From the NCBI RefSeq assembly GCF_002352765.1, contig NZ_KZ293963.1, positions 2,502,368 to 2,566,367 on the forward strand: a stretch of DNA of 64,000 nucleotides, read 5' to 3'. The notes beneath the pieces are model-generated. The model had not been told where the DNA came from. It worked only from the letters and a program-made list of their open reading frames with translations, and made no database searches. The position numbers were made by a program, and so were the translations under genes. Below, in pieces: positions 25,391 to 34,109 of this stretch (the stretch's first letter is position 1; every line of letters begins with the position of its first letter). This DNA comes from Alteribacter populi. GTDB taxonomy: Bacteria; Bacillota; Bacilli; Bacillales; Salisediminibacteriaceae.

Positions 25391-26322
25391 AAATGTATGA
25401 AATATTAGACACACCGAAAGCATCTGGAGCTATAGTTGCAAAATATTTTGAGGAAATTGGTAAAACGGAAGATGTTGTGGTTAAAAAGGTAAATGGAGAA
25501 CAAGGTTCAACTGATTTTATTAAAATCTTAATACGCGGAGAAAACGGAAAATCTAATGGTGGAAATGCACCAACATTAGGCATTATCGGTCGATTAGGCG
25601 GCTTAGGTGCTAGACCTTCTCAAATCGGATTTGTGTCTGATGGAGATGGAGCATTAGCCTGTCTCTCTACTGCTGCCAAGCTTAGTTTAATGCAAAAGGA
25701 AGCAGATGTGTTACAGGGAGATGTTATTTTATGTACACACATTTGTCCAAATGCCCCTACCACACCTCATGAACCCGTTCCGTTTATGGGTTCTCCAGTA
25801 GGTATTGCTGAGATGAATAAGTATGAAGTTTCAGAAGAAATGGATGCTATCCTTTCTATTGATACAACGAAAGGTAATTTAATCGTAAACCATAGTGGAT
25901 ATGCAATCACCCCAACGATTGTGGAAGGCTATATCTTAAAAGTAAGTAATGATTTACTCGACCTTGTACAGCAAACTTCCGGTAAATTACCTGTTACTCT
26001 GCCGATAACAACACAGGACATCACTCCCTACGGTAACGGATTGTTTCATGTAAATAGTATCGTGCAGCCATGTACTTCTACCAATGTCCCTGTTGTTGGA
26101 GTAGCCATAACAACAGAAGTAGCTGTGGCCGGATGTGCAACTGGCGCTACTCATTTATCTGACGTTGAAAAAGTGGTTCGATTCACCATTGAGACAGCAA
26201 AGTTATTTGGTGAAAGGAAGTGTGATTTTTACGACGTTGATGAATTTGCACGAATAAAACAATTGTATGGCAGTATGAGTCATTTACAAACTCTTGGAGT
26301 AAAGGATGGTCAACTTGGATAA
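25369..26322 (+). CDS. DUF1177-family protein, function unknown
   Basis: 317 aa. Recognised as DUF1177 from its overall pattern (IIGRLGGLGARPSQIGFVSDGDGALA, CTHICPNAPTTPHEPVPFMGSP, SIDTTKGN, CTSTNVPVVGVAITTEVAVAG). Glycine-rich strands and conserved Asp, His, Cys and Thr residues suggest an enzyme. No signal peptide, so cytoplasmic. The start is the ATG at 25369, with AAAGGAGAG upstream and a 22-nt overlap with the ATPase gene; it overlaps the M20 gene by 17 nt at its end. To my knowledge no activity is established for the family. Position between importer and deacylase argues for a catabolic step on the imported substrate. Confidence 0.82.
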   Translation: MSFKHVIEMYEILDTPKASGAIVAKYFEEIGKTEDVVVKKVNGEQGSTDFIKILIRGENGKSNGGNAPTLGIIGRLGGLGARPSQIGFVSDGDGALACLSTAAKLSLMQKEADVLQGDVILCTHICPNAPTTPHEPVPFMGSPVGIAEMNKYEVSEEMDAILSIDTTKGNLIVNHSGYAITPTIVEGYILKVSNDLLDLVQQTSGKLPVTLPITTQDITPYGNGLFHVNSIVQPCTSTNVPVVGVAITTEVAVAGCATGATHLSDVEKVVRFTIETAKLFGERKCDFYDVDEFARIKQLYGSMSHLQTLGVKDGQLG

Positions 26323-27565
26323 CGTAGAGCAACGAATTAATTCATATATTGAGGAACATTCTTCCGACCTGGTAGAGTTATGTAGTAAACTCATTCAATT
26401 TAATAGTGAAAATCCGCCTGGTGATTCTGTTCCAATCAATAAATTTATCGAGACATTTTTAAAAGAGGTAAATGTGGAAATGGAGTGGCATAAAGCAGGG
26501 GATAATATGTGGAACCTTACATCCTCCATCGGGTCAAAAAAAGGAAAAAAACTTATCTTTTGTGGTCACACCGATGTTGTTCCGGCAGGTGATAGAAATA
26601 AATGGGAATTCGATCCTTTTTCAGGAGAGGTTAAAGACGGATGGATCCTAGGTCGTGGTGCTAGCGACATGAAAGGAGGACTAGCTGGGCTTGTCTTTAC
26701 AACCTATGTGCTTAGTCGATTAGATATCGAATTAGATGGAGAACTAATTCTTGCCATCGTTCCGGATGAAGAAACTGGTGGAGAACTGGGTGTCCCTTGG
26801 CTTTTAAATAACAATCTAATTAGTGCTGATGGTTGTATTATTGCTGAACCCTCCTCTCCATTAAACCCAACGATAGGACAAAAAGGATCCTGCTGGTTTC
26901 AATTACATGTTTACGGCACTCAAGCACATGGAAGTTTAGCACCTCTCGCCGGAGATAATGCTATATTGCACGCTATGAAAGCCATTGAAAAAATTAACAA
27001 AGTATGGGATGTTAATGTTTCCATACCCTTGGAAGCTCAGCGACTTATTGACGTTTCCAAAGAGTACATGAAGGAAAATGAACGATCTCAATTTATAGAT
27101 ATCCTTGAGAAAATTTCAGTGAATATTGGAACCATTCATGGTGGTACCAAATCCAATGTTGTTCCTGACCAATGCACCATAGAGGTTGATTGCCGAATTC
27201 CCTTTGGTATTACCCATCAAGATGTATTAAATTTTGTGAAAAAAGAGCTAAATCACATGGAAATCGACTATGACATTGAACCATTCGGATTCAAAAGTAA
27301 TGCTAATTACACCAGTCCAGAAAACCCTGTATGTGAGGCAGTTATGGACAGTATTGGAAAGGTTACGAATCAACCTGCCTACGGTGTAATGCAGTGGGCA
27401 AGCAGTGACGCGAGACATTTTAGAACGCACCATATACCAGTTTTACAGTATGGCCCAGCGTATTTACCTAGCATTCACAACTTTAATGAAAAAGTAAAAG
27501 TAGAGGATGTTATAAGATGTGCTAAAGTATATGCTATGACTGCTTTAAACTATTTGAAAAAGTAA
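26306..27565 (+). CDS. M20-family deacylase/dipeptidase (ArgE/DapE type)
   Basis: 419 aa. Metal-site motifs: FCGHTDVVPAGD (first His), GRGASDMKGGLAG (bridging Asp), PDEETGGELG (Glu base and ligand), AEPSSP, and a C-terminal YLPSIHNFNEKV histidine. The dimerisation domain lies near 185-300. Such enzymes cleave N-acyl amino acids or dipeptides in the cytoplasm. ATG 26306 has GGAG 6 nt upstream and overlaps the DUF1177 gene by 17 nt. Its partner genes are an importer and DUF1177, so it probably hydrolyses the imported amide. The substrate cannot be read from the sequence. Confidence 0.9.
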   Translation: MVNLDNVEQRINSYIEEHSSDLVELCSKLIQFNSENPPGDSVPINKFIETFLKEVNVEMEWHKAGDNMWNLTSSIGSKKGKKLIFCGHTDVVPAGDRNKWEFDPFSGEVKDGWILGRGASDMKGGLAGLVFTTYVLSRLDIELDGELILAIVPDEETGGELGVPWLLNNNLISADGCIIAEPSSPLNPTIGQKGSCWFQLHVYGTQAHGSLAPLAGDNAILHAMKAIEKINKVWDVNVSIPLEAQRLIDVSKEYMKENERSQFIDILEKISVNIGTIHGGTKSNVVPDQCTIEVDCRIPFGITHQDVLNFVKKELNHMEIDYDIEPFGFKSNANYTSPENPVCEAVMDSIGKVTNQPAYGVMQWASSDARHFRTHHIPVLQYGPAYLPSIHNFNEKVKVEDVIRCAKVYAMTALNYLKK

Positions 27566-27610
27566 GAACCTTGTACAAATGAAAAATAACTTATAAACAG
27601 AAAGCGTAGT

Positions 27611-28393
27611 GTGAGTACATTGTTAAAAACGGTAGACTTAGCTTTAAAAATTTTATTGATGTTTATCAACAAATCGACATGGAGCTCAAGAGAACTAGCA
27701 AAAGAATTAGATATGAACCACTCAAACATTTATCGAATCCTAACGACATTAGAAAACAATAAATTCTTGTTAAAAGACGATGAAACGAAAAAATATTCTC
27801 TTAGTATATCAGCTTGGGAACTAGGTATGGCCATGAATGACCAAATCAAATTGTCTAAATTAGTTAGACCCAAAATGAAAAACTTAATGCAAACAACTGG
27901 AGAATCTATCTTTTTAACAGGATTAGACTCCCTAGAGGGAATTACTTTAGATTGTGTTGAACCAGAAAATAAGGTGAAATTTTCTGTAACGATTGGTAGT
28001 CGTGCCCCACTTTACGTCGGGGCTTCTTACCTTGTCATCCTTGCCTATATGGAAGAAGAAAAAATAGATAAAGTATTAAGAGGAGAGTTAAAGCCCTTTA
28101 CTAAGAATACAAAGACAGACCCTAAGAGCATAAATGAAATGTTAGTACAAATTAGGGAAACAGGATGGGCGGTATCTGAAGGTGAATACACTCCAGATGT
28201 CATAGCAATAGCATTCCCCATTTTTGATTTTGAAAATAAAATAATAGGTTCATTAACACTGTCAGGCCCCACTTATCGAATGCAAGAAGAAAAAATTCGC
28301 CAGCACCTAATTGAATTAGAAAATACAACAAAAGAGATCACTGATGACATTAATAAGTATAGTTTAACTTTAAAAAGATATTTTAACTCTTAA
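27611..28393 (+). CDS. IclR-family transcriptional regulator
   Basis: 260 aa. N-terminal winged helix (STWSSRELAKELDMNHSNIYRILTTLENNKFL, about 22-53) and the C-terminal GAF-like IclR effector domain from about 75 (GESIFLTGLDSLEGITLDCVEP, GSRAPLYVGASYLVILAYM, GWAVSEGEYTPDVIAIAFPIFD). IclR regulators sense small carboxylic acids or related catabolites. The GTG start has only a weak ribosome binding site, 45 nt after the M20 gene, so expression may be low. It lies inside the operon and probably controls it. Confidence 0.88.
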   Translation: MSTLLKTVDLALKILLMFINKSTWSSRELAKELDMNHSNIYRILTTLENNKFLLKDDETKKYSLSISAWELGMAMNDQIKLSKLVRPKMKNLMQTTGESIFLTGLDSLEGITLDCVEPENKVKFSVTIGSRAPLYVGASYLVILAYMEEEKIDKVLRGELKPFTKNTKTDPKSINEMLVQIRETGWAVSEGEYTPDVIAIAFPIFDFENKIIGSLTLSGPTYRMQEEKIRQHLIELENTTKEITDDINKYSLTLKRYFNS

Positions 28394-28452
28394 CTAGTAG
28401 CATATTCATTACTCAATTAGCCTTTTAATTCACTTAGGGAGGAGAATTTAAC

Positions 28453-29121
28453 GTGCCAAAGTTTGGCTTGATTACAATCGGTCAATCTCCAAGAACTGAC
28501 ATGACACCTGAGATGAAAGCTGTCATGAATAAGGATGTTGAATTAATTGAATTAGGGGCATTAGATCATTTAACTAATGAAGAAATTAGGAAACACCGCC
28601 CAGTAGATGGTGACCAAACATTAATTTCCAGATTAGCAAATGGGGATGAAATAAAAATCAGCAAACGTACCCTCACCCCACTTATCCAAGACAAAATTTA
28701 TCAATTAGAGTCACAAAATGTAAGCGCTATTATACTTGTTTGTACAGGTAGTTTCCCTTCATTTCATCATCAAAAGCCTATTTTGTACCCAGATAAAATT
28801 GTATACAAAGTTGTTGAAGGGCTTCTTAAGCAGAATAAATTAGGAGTGATAGTTCCACTACCAGATCAAGTTGAAGACATGGCATTGAAATGGAACAGTA
28901 AAGCTTTTATAACCAAATGTGTATATGCCAATCCTTACAAGAATAACACTGAATCATTTGTATCTGCTTCAAAAAAATTGGCTGAAGAAGATGTAGATTT
29001 AATCGTCTTAGATTGTATGGGGTACACTGAAAGTCAGAAAGAAATAGTGAAGGTACATGTCAACTGCCCGGTGATTTTATCAAAAACTATAATTGCCCGA
29101 GTTGCAAATGAGCTACTATAA
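28453..29121 (+). CDS. AroM-family protein, possible two-cysteine racemase
   Basis: 222 aa. The N-terminus PKFGLITIGQSPRTDMTPEM is the AroM family hallmark. E. coli AroM is a TyrR-regulated protein whose function I do not know. Two cysteines sit in loop-like contexts, Cys97 (LVCTGSF) and Cys188 (LDCMGYT). This pattern and spacing recall the two catalytic cysteines of cofactor-independent Asp/Glu/hydantoin racemases. It is an inference, not a demonstrated activity. The GTG start has GGGAGGAG upstream. Last gene of the importer operon, 59 nt after the regulator. No aromatic pathway genes are nearby, so the name should not be read as a role in aromatic biosynthesis. Confidence 0.84.
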   Translation: MPKFGLITIGQSPRTDMTPEMKAVMNKDVELIELGALDHLTNEEIRKHRPVDGDQTLISRLANGDEIKISKRTLTPLIQDKIYQLESQNVSAIILVCTGSFPSFHHQKPILYPDKIVYKVVEGLLKQNKLGVIVPLPDQVEDMALKWNSKAFITKCVYANPYKNNTESFVSASKKLAEEDVDLIVLDCMGYTESQKEIVKVHVNCPVILSKTIIARVANELL

Positions 29122-29194
29122 AAAACCATTAGTTACACAAAAACTAGCAAAGTACATCACACGGTAGGAAAAAATGCTGACAACATTCGGCTAT

Positions 29195-29273
29195 CCTTGT
29201 CACTTCCTCACTCTCCTTGTCAAACCTTCTGACTTTAAATAAACGTTTAATTAAAACACGTGAGGTGACAAGG
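29195..29273. repeat. AT-rich inverted-end repeat, copy B
   Basis: Complete copy with CCTTGTCACTTCC on the left, AAATAAACGTTTAATTAAA at 29237-29255 and GAGGTGACAAGG on the right, preceded by ATGCTGACAA. It lies between the convergent aroM-like and helD genes, where a terminator is expected, and no other hairpin with a T-run is seen there. Confidence 0.78.
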
Positions 29274-29318
29274 ATGGCCCTCGAGTTGAGTTTTTCGGCT
29301 CCTGACTAGCTATTACTC

Positions 29319-31445
29319 TTAGGATAATGAGCTATCTTCTAAAATTAATGGTGATGGCATATCAGTACAAATTAAATATAAGTAATGTAGTGCTCGGGTA
29401 CACCCGACATATAATAACTTAGCATCTCTTTCACTAAGAGCATATTGTGTTTCATTAACATTAACAAGTAGAACAGCATCAAATTCTAATCCTTTTGACA
29501 TATAAATCGGTATAACCGATACTCCACCTTCATAGCTTTGGTGTTTGGAATCAACATAACTTACTTCAACTCCAGATCGAGAAAGTTCATTAGCAATTTC
29601 CTTACATTCTTTTTGAGTCCTTCCTATTACTCCTACTGTATTAACATCTTTTTCTTTTAAGCTGTTTAAGACTTTAATGATGGAAGCAACTAATTCTGGT
29701 TTGCGTGTACCGATTACTTGAACATCATCACCACTTCTAAATACAGGTTTTGCTAGACTAACAGGTTTCCCTACCTTTGAAATGACTTTGTTAGCAAAAG
29801 TGATGATTTCCATTGTTGATCGATAGCTGGTTTCTATTTGATGATATTTCACGTGTTCAGAAGGAAATAAATTTATGAATTCATTCCAATCAGTAATCCC
29901 CTTATAATGATGTATTCCTTGAGATAAATCTCCTAAAATTGTCAATGAATGTCCACGTGTTTTTTCTGTTAATAAAGCTAATTGGAATGGGGAAAAATCT
30001 TGGGCTTCGTCGATGACAATATGGTCAAACTTCTCACTTTTATCTCCCCCGTAAAACTTATTTTTAATGTAAACGATTGGTGCAAGATCTTCATATTCGA
30101 TTATATTTTGTTTAAGCAAAGATTGTGTTGACTCATAAACTTCCTTAGGTATCTGTTCAATTAAATCATTTGGAACATATCTTTTTTGTTTCGTCTGTAA
30201 AAATATCAGCTTGTAAAAATCTATTGGTGTATGTACTTTCCATTTTCTTAAATAAGAACGCAATTTTTGATAGGACTTCTTCTTATAATCTCTTCTTTGC
30301 AAGGGCTCTACTTCTTTTAATTTTATTTCAATCCACCTTTTTATTCGTGCTTCAATCCGTTCTCTTCTTTTTAATAATGGGTATGATTTGTACTCTTGAT
30401 ATAACCAATCAGATATCAGATTACGGCTTAAAACCGTATTCTCCCACGGTTGAAAATCCTCCTTTGGAGCATAGTTCTTCTCATAATATTCTAAAATACT
30501 TTCTACCAAAATTTTAAAGTCCATCGAGCCTTTGTATCTTCCAAAAGTATTCTGATTCTGTTCATTTACTCTGTTCTCGAACCAGTCTTTATAATATTCT
30601 GATTGAGGATTTAAACTTACTTCTTCGTCCAACTCTTTTAATGCCCATTGTTGAAAAACAGTTTGCTGAATGTTTCCTACACCTAGTTCTGGTAACACAT
30701 CGGAGACATAATCTAAAAACATATTATTAGGGGCAAAAATAATCATTTTTTCAGCCTGTACATTTTCTTTATAATGATATAAAAGATAAGCTAGACGATG
30801 GAGAGCTACTGTAGTTTTACCACTCCCCGCTACCCCCTGAATAACTAAAGCTCTATTCTTGGGCATCCTAATTATTTTGTTTTGTTCAGCTTGTATACTT
30901 GAAACGATATCACGTAATTTACTATCTTTATTTTCACTAAGTTTATATAGTAGAAATTCATCTGTTCCAGATAAATCTTCTGCTCCTTTTTTATAGCTAT
31001 CAACTACTCTTTGTAATTCTTTATTCCGTACTACAATATTTCTTTTTAATAAGATATCTCCTTCAATAATACCCTCTGGGGCTTCATAATAGGCTAAGTC
31101 TTCTCCTCCACTGTAAGAGTAAAAAAGACTTGCAACAGGAGTTCGCCAATCGACTACAAGTAAATCTCCATTGTTTTCCTCCTCTTGGACTCCATGTTTA
31201 CCAATATAAAGTGGGGCAATTTTTTCTTGATCGGCTTCTTGAAAATCAAGACGCCCAAAGTAAGGTTTATCTAATGCATTCGTAAGGTTTTTTTTAGTCT
31301 TCTCCCTCATATCATCGATCATTTGCTCTACATTACTATTACCAACATATTTTGGTATTTTATTTAACCTAACAAGCTGACTATTAATTTTCTCCGTAAT
31401 TCGTTCCAGATGCTTAGCTTCTTTCTGAAAACTATTTGAACTCAT
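29319..31445 (-). CDS. helD: HelD-type UvrD-like helicase (RNA polymerase recycling factor)
   Basis: 708 aa, a little shorter than Bacillus HelD. N-terminal coiled coil (about 1-75), a family-specific segment with LLVVDWRTPVASLFYSYSGG near 97-116, Walker A ALVIQGVAGSGKTTVALHRLAYLL near 202, Walker B HIVIDEAQDFSPFQLALL, and motifs GDLSQGIH, ETSYRST, SKGLEFDAVLL and LLYVGCTRA. Known role: ATP-driven removal of stalled RNA polymerase from DNA. The start is the ATG at 31445 (GGAGGAGG upstream) rather than 31463. It stands alone between unrelated catabolic clusters, convergent with the AroM-like gene. It is either a second helD copy or simply the local core gene; the window cannot tell. Confidence 0.9.
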   Translation of the reverse strand: MSSNSFQKEAKHLERITEKINSQLVRLNKIPKYVGNSNVEQMIDDMREKTKKNLTNALDKPYFGRLDFQEADQEKIAPLYIGKHGVQEEENNGDLLVVDWRTPVASLFYSYSGGEDLAYYEAPEGIIEGDILLKRNIVVRNKELQRVVDSYKKGAEDLSGTDEFLLYKLSENKDSKLRDIVSSIQAEQNKIIRMPKNRALVIQGVAGSGKTTVALHRLAYLLYHYKENVQAEKMIIFAPNNMFLDYVSDVLPELGVGNIQQTVFQQWALKELDEEVSLNPQSEYYKDWFENRVNEQNQNTFGRYKGSMDFKILVESILEYYEKNYAPKEDFQPWENTVLSRNLISDWLYQEYKSYPLLKRRERIEARIKRWIEIKLKEVEPLQRRDYKKKSYQKLRSYLRKWKVHTPIDFYKLIFLQTKQKRYVPNDLIEQIPKEVYESTQSLLKQNIIEYEDLAPIVYIKNKFYGGDKSEKFDHIVIDEAQDFSPFQLALLTEKTRGHSLTILGDLSQGIHHYKGITDWNEFINLFPSEHVKYHQIETSYRSTMEIITFANKVISKVGKPVSLAKPVFRSGDDVQVIGTRKPELVASIIKVLNSLKEKDVNTVGVIGRTQKECKEIANELSRSGVEVSYVDSKHQSYEGGVSVIPIYMSKGLEFDAVLLVNVNETQYALSERDAKLLYVGCTRALHYLYLICTDMPSPLILEDSSLS

Positions 31446-31567
31446 ATGTAATACCTCCTCCATAAAAAATACCTACGCCTTCACAAATCTTCCCACCAAA
31501 ATAAATGAGATGACTGTCTGTGAAAGCATGCCATTTCATATTTATTATTAGACATTGAGTTTTATAA

Positions 31568-32644
31568 TTAAACGTGAACGTTAGATACGTAAGAACAAAT
31601 AGCTTTTCCCATTTCTTTAGTAGTCGCCTCTCCCCCCATATCCGGGGTTACCATTCCTTTTTTTATTGCATGGTTAACAGCATCTTCAATTAATTGGGAA
31701 GCATTCAGTAAAGAACTATCTTTGTTCTGCACCCCAAGCCACTCTAATAACATTTTTCCAGACATAATTAAAGCATAAGGGTTAGCAATTTCCTTTCCAA
31801 CAATACCGGGTGCAGAGCCGTGTGTTGCTTGTGCCATACTGTATTTTGGTCCAATACATAGCCCAGGGGCCATACCCAATCCCCCGACCAATCCAGAGGT
31901 TAAATCAGATAAAATATCACCAAACATATTTGTCGTTACTAAAACATCAAATTTTTGAGGGTTCATCACTAATGAAGCCGCTGAAGTATCGACATGCATT
32001 TCCTCATACAAAACATCAGGGTATTTTTGAGCTACGTTTCGACATGATTCAACAAATAACCCGCAACCCATTTTAAAAACAGATTTTTTGTGTATTGCAG
32101 TAACTTTTTTTCTTCTCTGTTGCGCTAGTTTAAATGCAGTTTCAGCAACAGCCTCCGAATTTCTTCGTGTAATGACTCGCACAGACATAGCAAGGTCAGA
32201 AGTAGGCATGAATTCTCCTGTTCCTGCATAGACATTGCGATCTGGTTGAAACCCTTCGATATTTTCCCTTACAACTATTAAGTCAACATCATTTTGAACG
32301 GAATTTACATTAACATAAGAACGACTAGGACGGACATTACTGTGGAGATCGAAGACCTTTCGAATTATTGGATGGGGATTTATTGCCTTGGGATCGTTTT
32401 TTGGATAAACTGCATGACCAATAGGGCCTAAAACCCAACCATCCATATACTTAAGCGAATCTAATGTATGTTGAGGTAATGTTTCTCCACAGTCTAAGTA
32501 GGATTTGTAACCAATAGGGAGTTCCACCCAATCAATCGCGACATTATTGTATTTTGTTGTAGAAGCTTTCATAATTTCGACAGCTAATGGTACAACCTCG
32601 TGGCCAATATCATCACCATTCATTACACCAATTTTGTACTGCAA
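31568..32644 (-). CDS. Isocitrate/isopropylmalate dehydrogenase-family enzyme
   Basis: 358 aa. Family pieces: N-terminal GVMNGDDIGHEVVP, the substrate loop VRENIEGFQPDRNVYAG, catalytic Lys in TAIHKKSVFK, metal-binding TTNMFGDILSDLTSGLVGGLG and the nucleotide loop HGSAPGIVGKEIANPYA. The substrate loop differs from LeuB (VRELTGG) and isocitrate dehydrogenases (ENTEGEYSG), so a different 2-hydroxy acid is oxidised, possibly with decarboxylation, as in tartrate-type enzymes. The start is TTG at 32644 with GGGGAGG 7 nt upstream; the in-frame ATG at 32692 lies in a terminator-like region. It is separated from the PrpD gene by that terminator, so it is either a partly attenuated last gene or a separate unit. 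Confidence 0.85.
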   Translation of the reverse strand: MQYKIGVMNGDDIGHEVVPLAVEIMKASTTKYNNVAIDWVELPIGYKSYLDCGETLPQHTLDSLKYMDGWVLGPIGHAVYPKNDPKAINPHPIIRKVFDLHSNVRPSRSYVNVNSVQNDVDLIVVRENIEGFQPDRNVYAGTGEFMPTSDLAMSVRVITRRNSEAVAETAFKLAQQRRKKVTAIHKKSVFKMGCGLFVESCRNVAQKYPDVLYEEMHVDTSAASLVMNPQKFDVLVTTNMFGDILSDLTSGLVGGLGMAPGLCIGPKYSMAQATHGSAPGIVGKEIANPYALIMSGKMLLEWLGVQNKDSSLLNASQLIEDAVNHAIKKGMVTPDMGGEATTKEMGKAICSYVSNVHV

Positions 32645-32689
32645 CAAAAAACCTCCCCATTTATTGAAGACAATTAGTTTTCTTTTTGC

Positions 32690-32720
32690 CAAAAAGGAGG
32701 ACCTTTTAAATGAGGTCCTC
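32690..32720 (-). terminator. Rho-independent terminator after the first prpD-like gene
   Basis: On the minus strand GAGGACCT / AGGTCCTC forms a perfect 8-bp stem with an 8-nt loop, followed by CTTTTTGG. It lies 14 nt after the stop codon of the PrpD-like gene and about 45 nt before the dehydrogenase start. Confidence 0.75.
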
Positions 32721-32733
32721 TCTTTTCTCTATA

Positions 32734-34077
32734 TTAATTCATTAATATTCTTTCATTATATAAAGATCCGATGACTTCATTAACTGAGTCCAATTCTTCA
32801 AACCTCATCGTTTTCTCAATAACCTCATCGATCTTATCCTGTGAAATAATTGGTTTACACAACTTTGTAAACTTCTTATTTAACATTTCTTGCGTCATTG
32901 GATTGTCTATACTTCCTGTTGCATCTTCAATAACAACTACCTGTGTTGTACCATCAGTCTTCTTAAGTACAGCTTTCACCTTCTCTTCACTAATGTCTTC
33001 TGATACAACCGGTTTAATTTTTTTACGCATTTCAACAGTATTAGAAGCATTTACTTTTTCATCACTATACTGTTCTTCTGCAGCATCTTTTTCTAAAAAC
33101 GCAATAGCCCCTGTATGATAAATACTAAATTTACCTTCTAATCCAGTTAACGGTTGATCCTTACCAGTTAATTCAAGTACATATGGGTTTACTGTTAATT
33201 CAATACTCTCTACTTCTTCAGGTGTTGCGAACTCAGAAAGTTGAATACATGCATCAATTGATGGATGAAGAACAATTCCACATGCATACGGTTTAAATGC
33301 ATTCTTCTCGAACTCATATGATTCTCCCCATTTATCAAGAACCTTAGTTAAGTCATGTGAATCGGACATTACATTTGCAAACCCTCGTTTTGCTTCAAGT
33401 ACTTGTTTCGAACTCGTAAAACCTTTGTCTGCGAGGAGTGCTGCTAACAATCCATTCTGAGCCGCTTTTCCTGGGTGAAATGGTTTTGTCATCGTACCAA
33501 ACATTTCTCGTAACCCAAATGCTTGTGTTCCTGCAATACCTAAAGCCATTACCATTTTTTCTTTATCAAGGTTTAATAAAATACCAGCAGCTACAGCTGC
33601 ACCAAAACAACCTGCTGTTGGTGTAATATGATAACCTTTTTGATAATGCGAAGGATACACAGCGTTACTAATGCGTAGTTCAACTTCACACCCTAGTATA
33701 AATGCACGCAACAACTCTTTGGTTGATAGATTCCGCGTTTCACCTAGTGCGAAGACAACAGGGGCAATAGGTCCACTTGGATGATGGATCGTATCTAAAT
33801 GTGTGTCGTCGAAATCAAAAATATGAGATGATGTTCCATTAATCAAGGCAGCCATTGAAATGTCTGTTTTTTTATTTCTACCTAAAATCGTCGCTTGTTC
33901 TGATGACCCTAGTTCATCAGAAACTTCTAGTAACATATCAATCGATTTATGTTCAATTGCCCCAACGGTAACCCCTAACCAATTAAGTAAGCTTTTTTTC
34001 GCATGTAAAATTGTACTCTCCTCAAAGCTTCCATAAGACGTTTCAAAAATCTTATCCACCAATTGTTTTGTTAGCAT
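32734..34077 (-). CDS. MmgE/PrpD-family protein (first copy)
   Basis: 447 aa. MmgE/PrpD pattern: SLLNWLGVTVGA near 30-41, GTSSHIFDFDDTHLDTIHHPSGPIAPV near 80-106, YHITPTAGCFGAAVAAG, GTMTKPFHPGKAAQNG and FKPYACGIVLHPSID. Members include 2-methylcitrate dehydratase, cis-aconitate decarboxylase and iminodisuccinate epimerase, so the fold handles polycarboxylic acids. Start ATG with GGAGG upstream. Follows the SDR gene by 32 nt. It differs clearly from the second PrpD-like protein at 38335, so the two probably act on different intermediates or stereoisomers. Confidence 0.88.
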   Translation of the reverse strand: MLTKQLVDKIFETSYGSFEESTILHAKKSLLNWLGVTVGAIEHKSIDMLLEVSDELGSSEQATILGRNKKTDISMAALINGTSSHIFDFDDTHLDTIHHPSGPIAPVVFALGETRNLSTKELLRAFILGCEVELRISNAVYPSHYQKGYHITPTAGCFGAAVAAGILLNLDKEKMVMALGIAGTQAFGLREMFGTMTKPFHPGKAAQNGLLAALLADKGFTSSKQVLEAKRGFANVMSDSHDLTKVLDKWGESYEFEKNAFKPYACGIVLHPSIDACIQLSEFATPEEVESIELTVNPYVLELTGKDQPLTGLEGKFSIYHTGAIAFLEKDAAEEQYSDEKVNASNTVEMRKKIKPVVSEDISEEKVKAVLKKTDGTTQVVVIEDATGSIDNPMTQEMLNKKFTKLCKPIISQDKIDEVIEKTMRFEELDSVNEVIGSLYNERILMN

Positions 34078-34109
34078 ATTAATTCCTCCAAGTATTTATT
34101 TTTCAAATC

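Noticed and set aside
28453..29121. Role in aromatic amino acid synthesis because of the name AroM
   Set aside because: Name comes from E. coli aroL-aroM linkage; no shikimate-pathway gene is present here.
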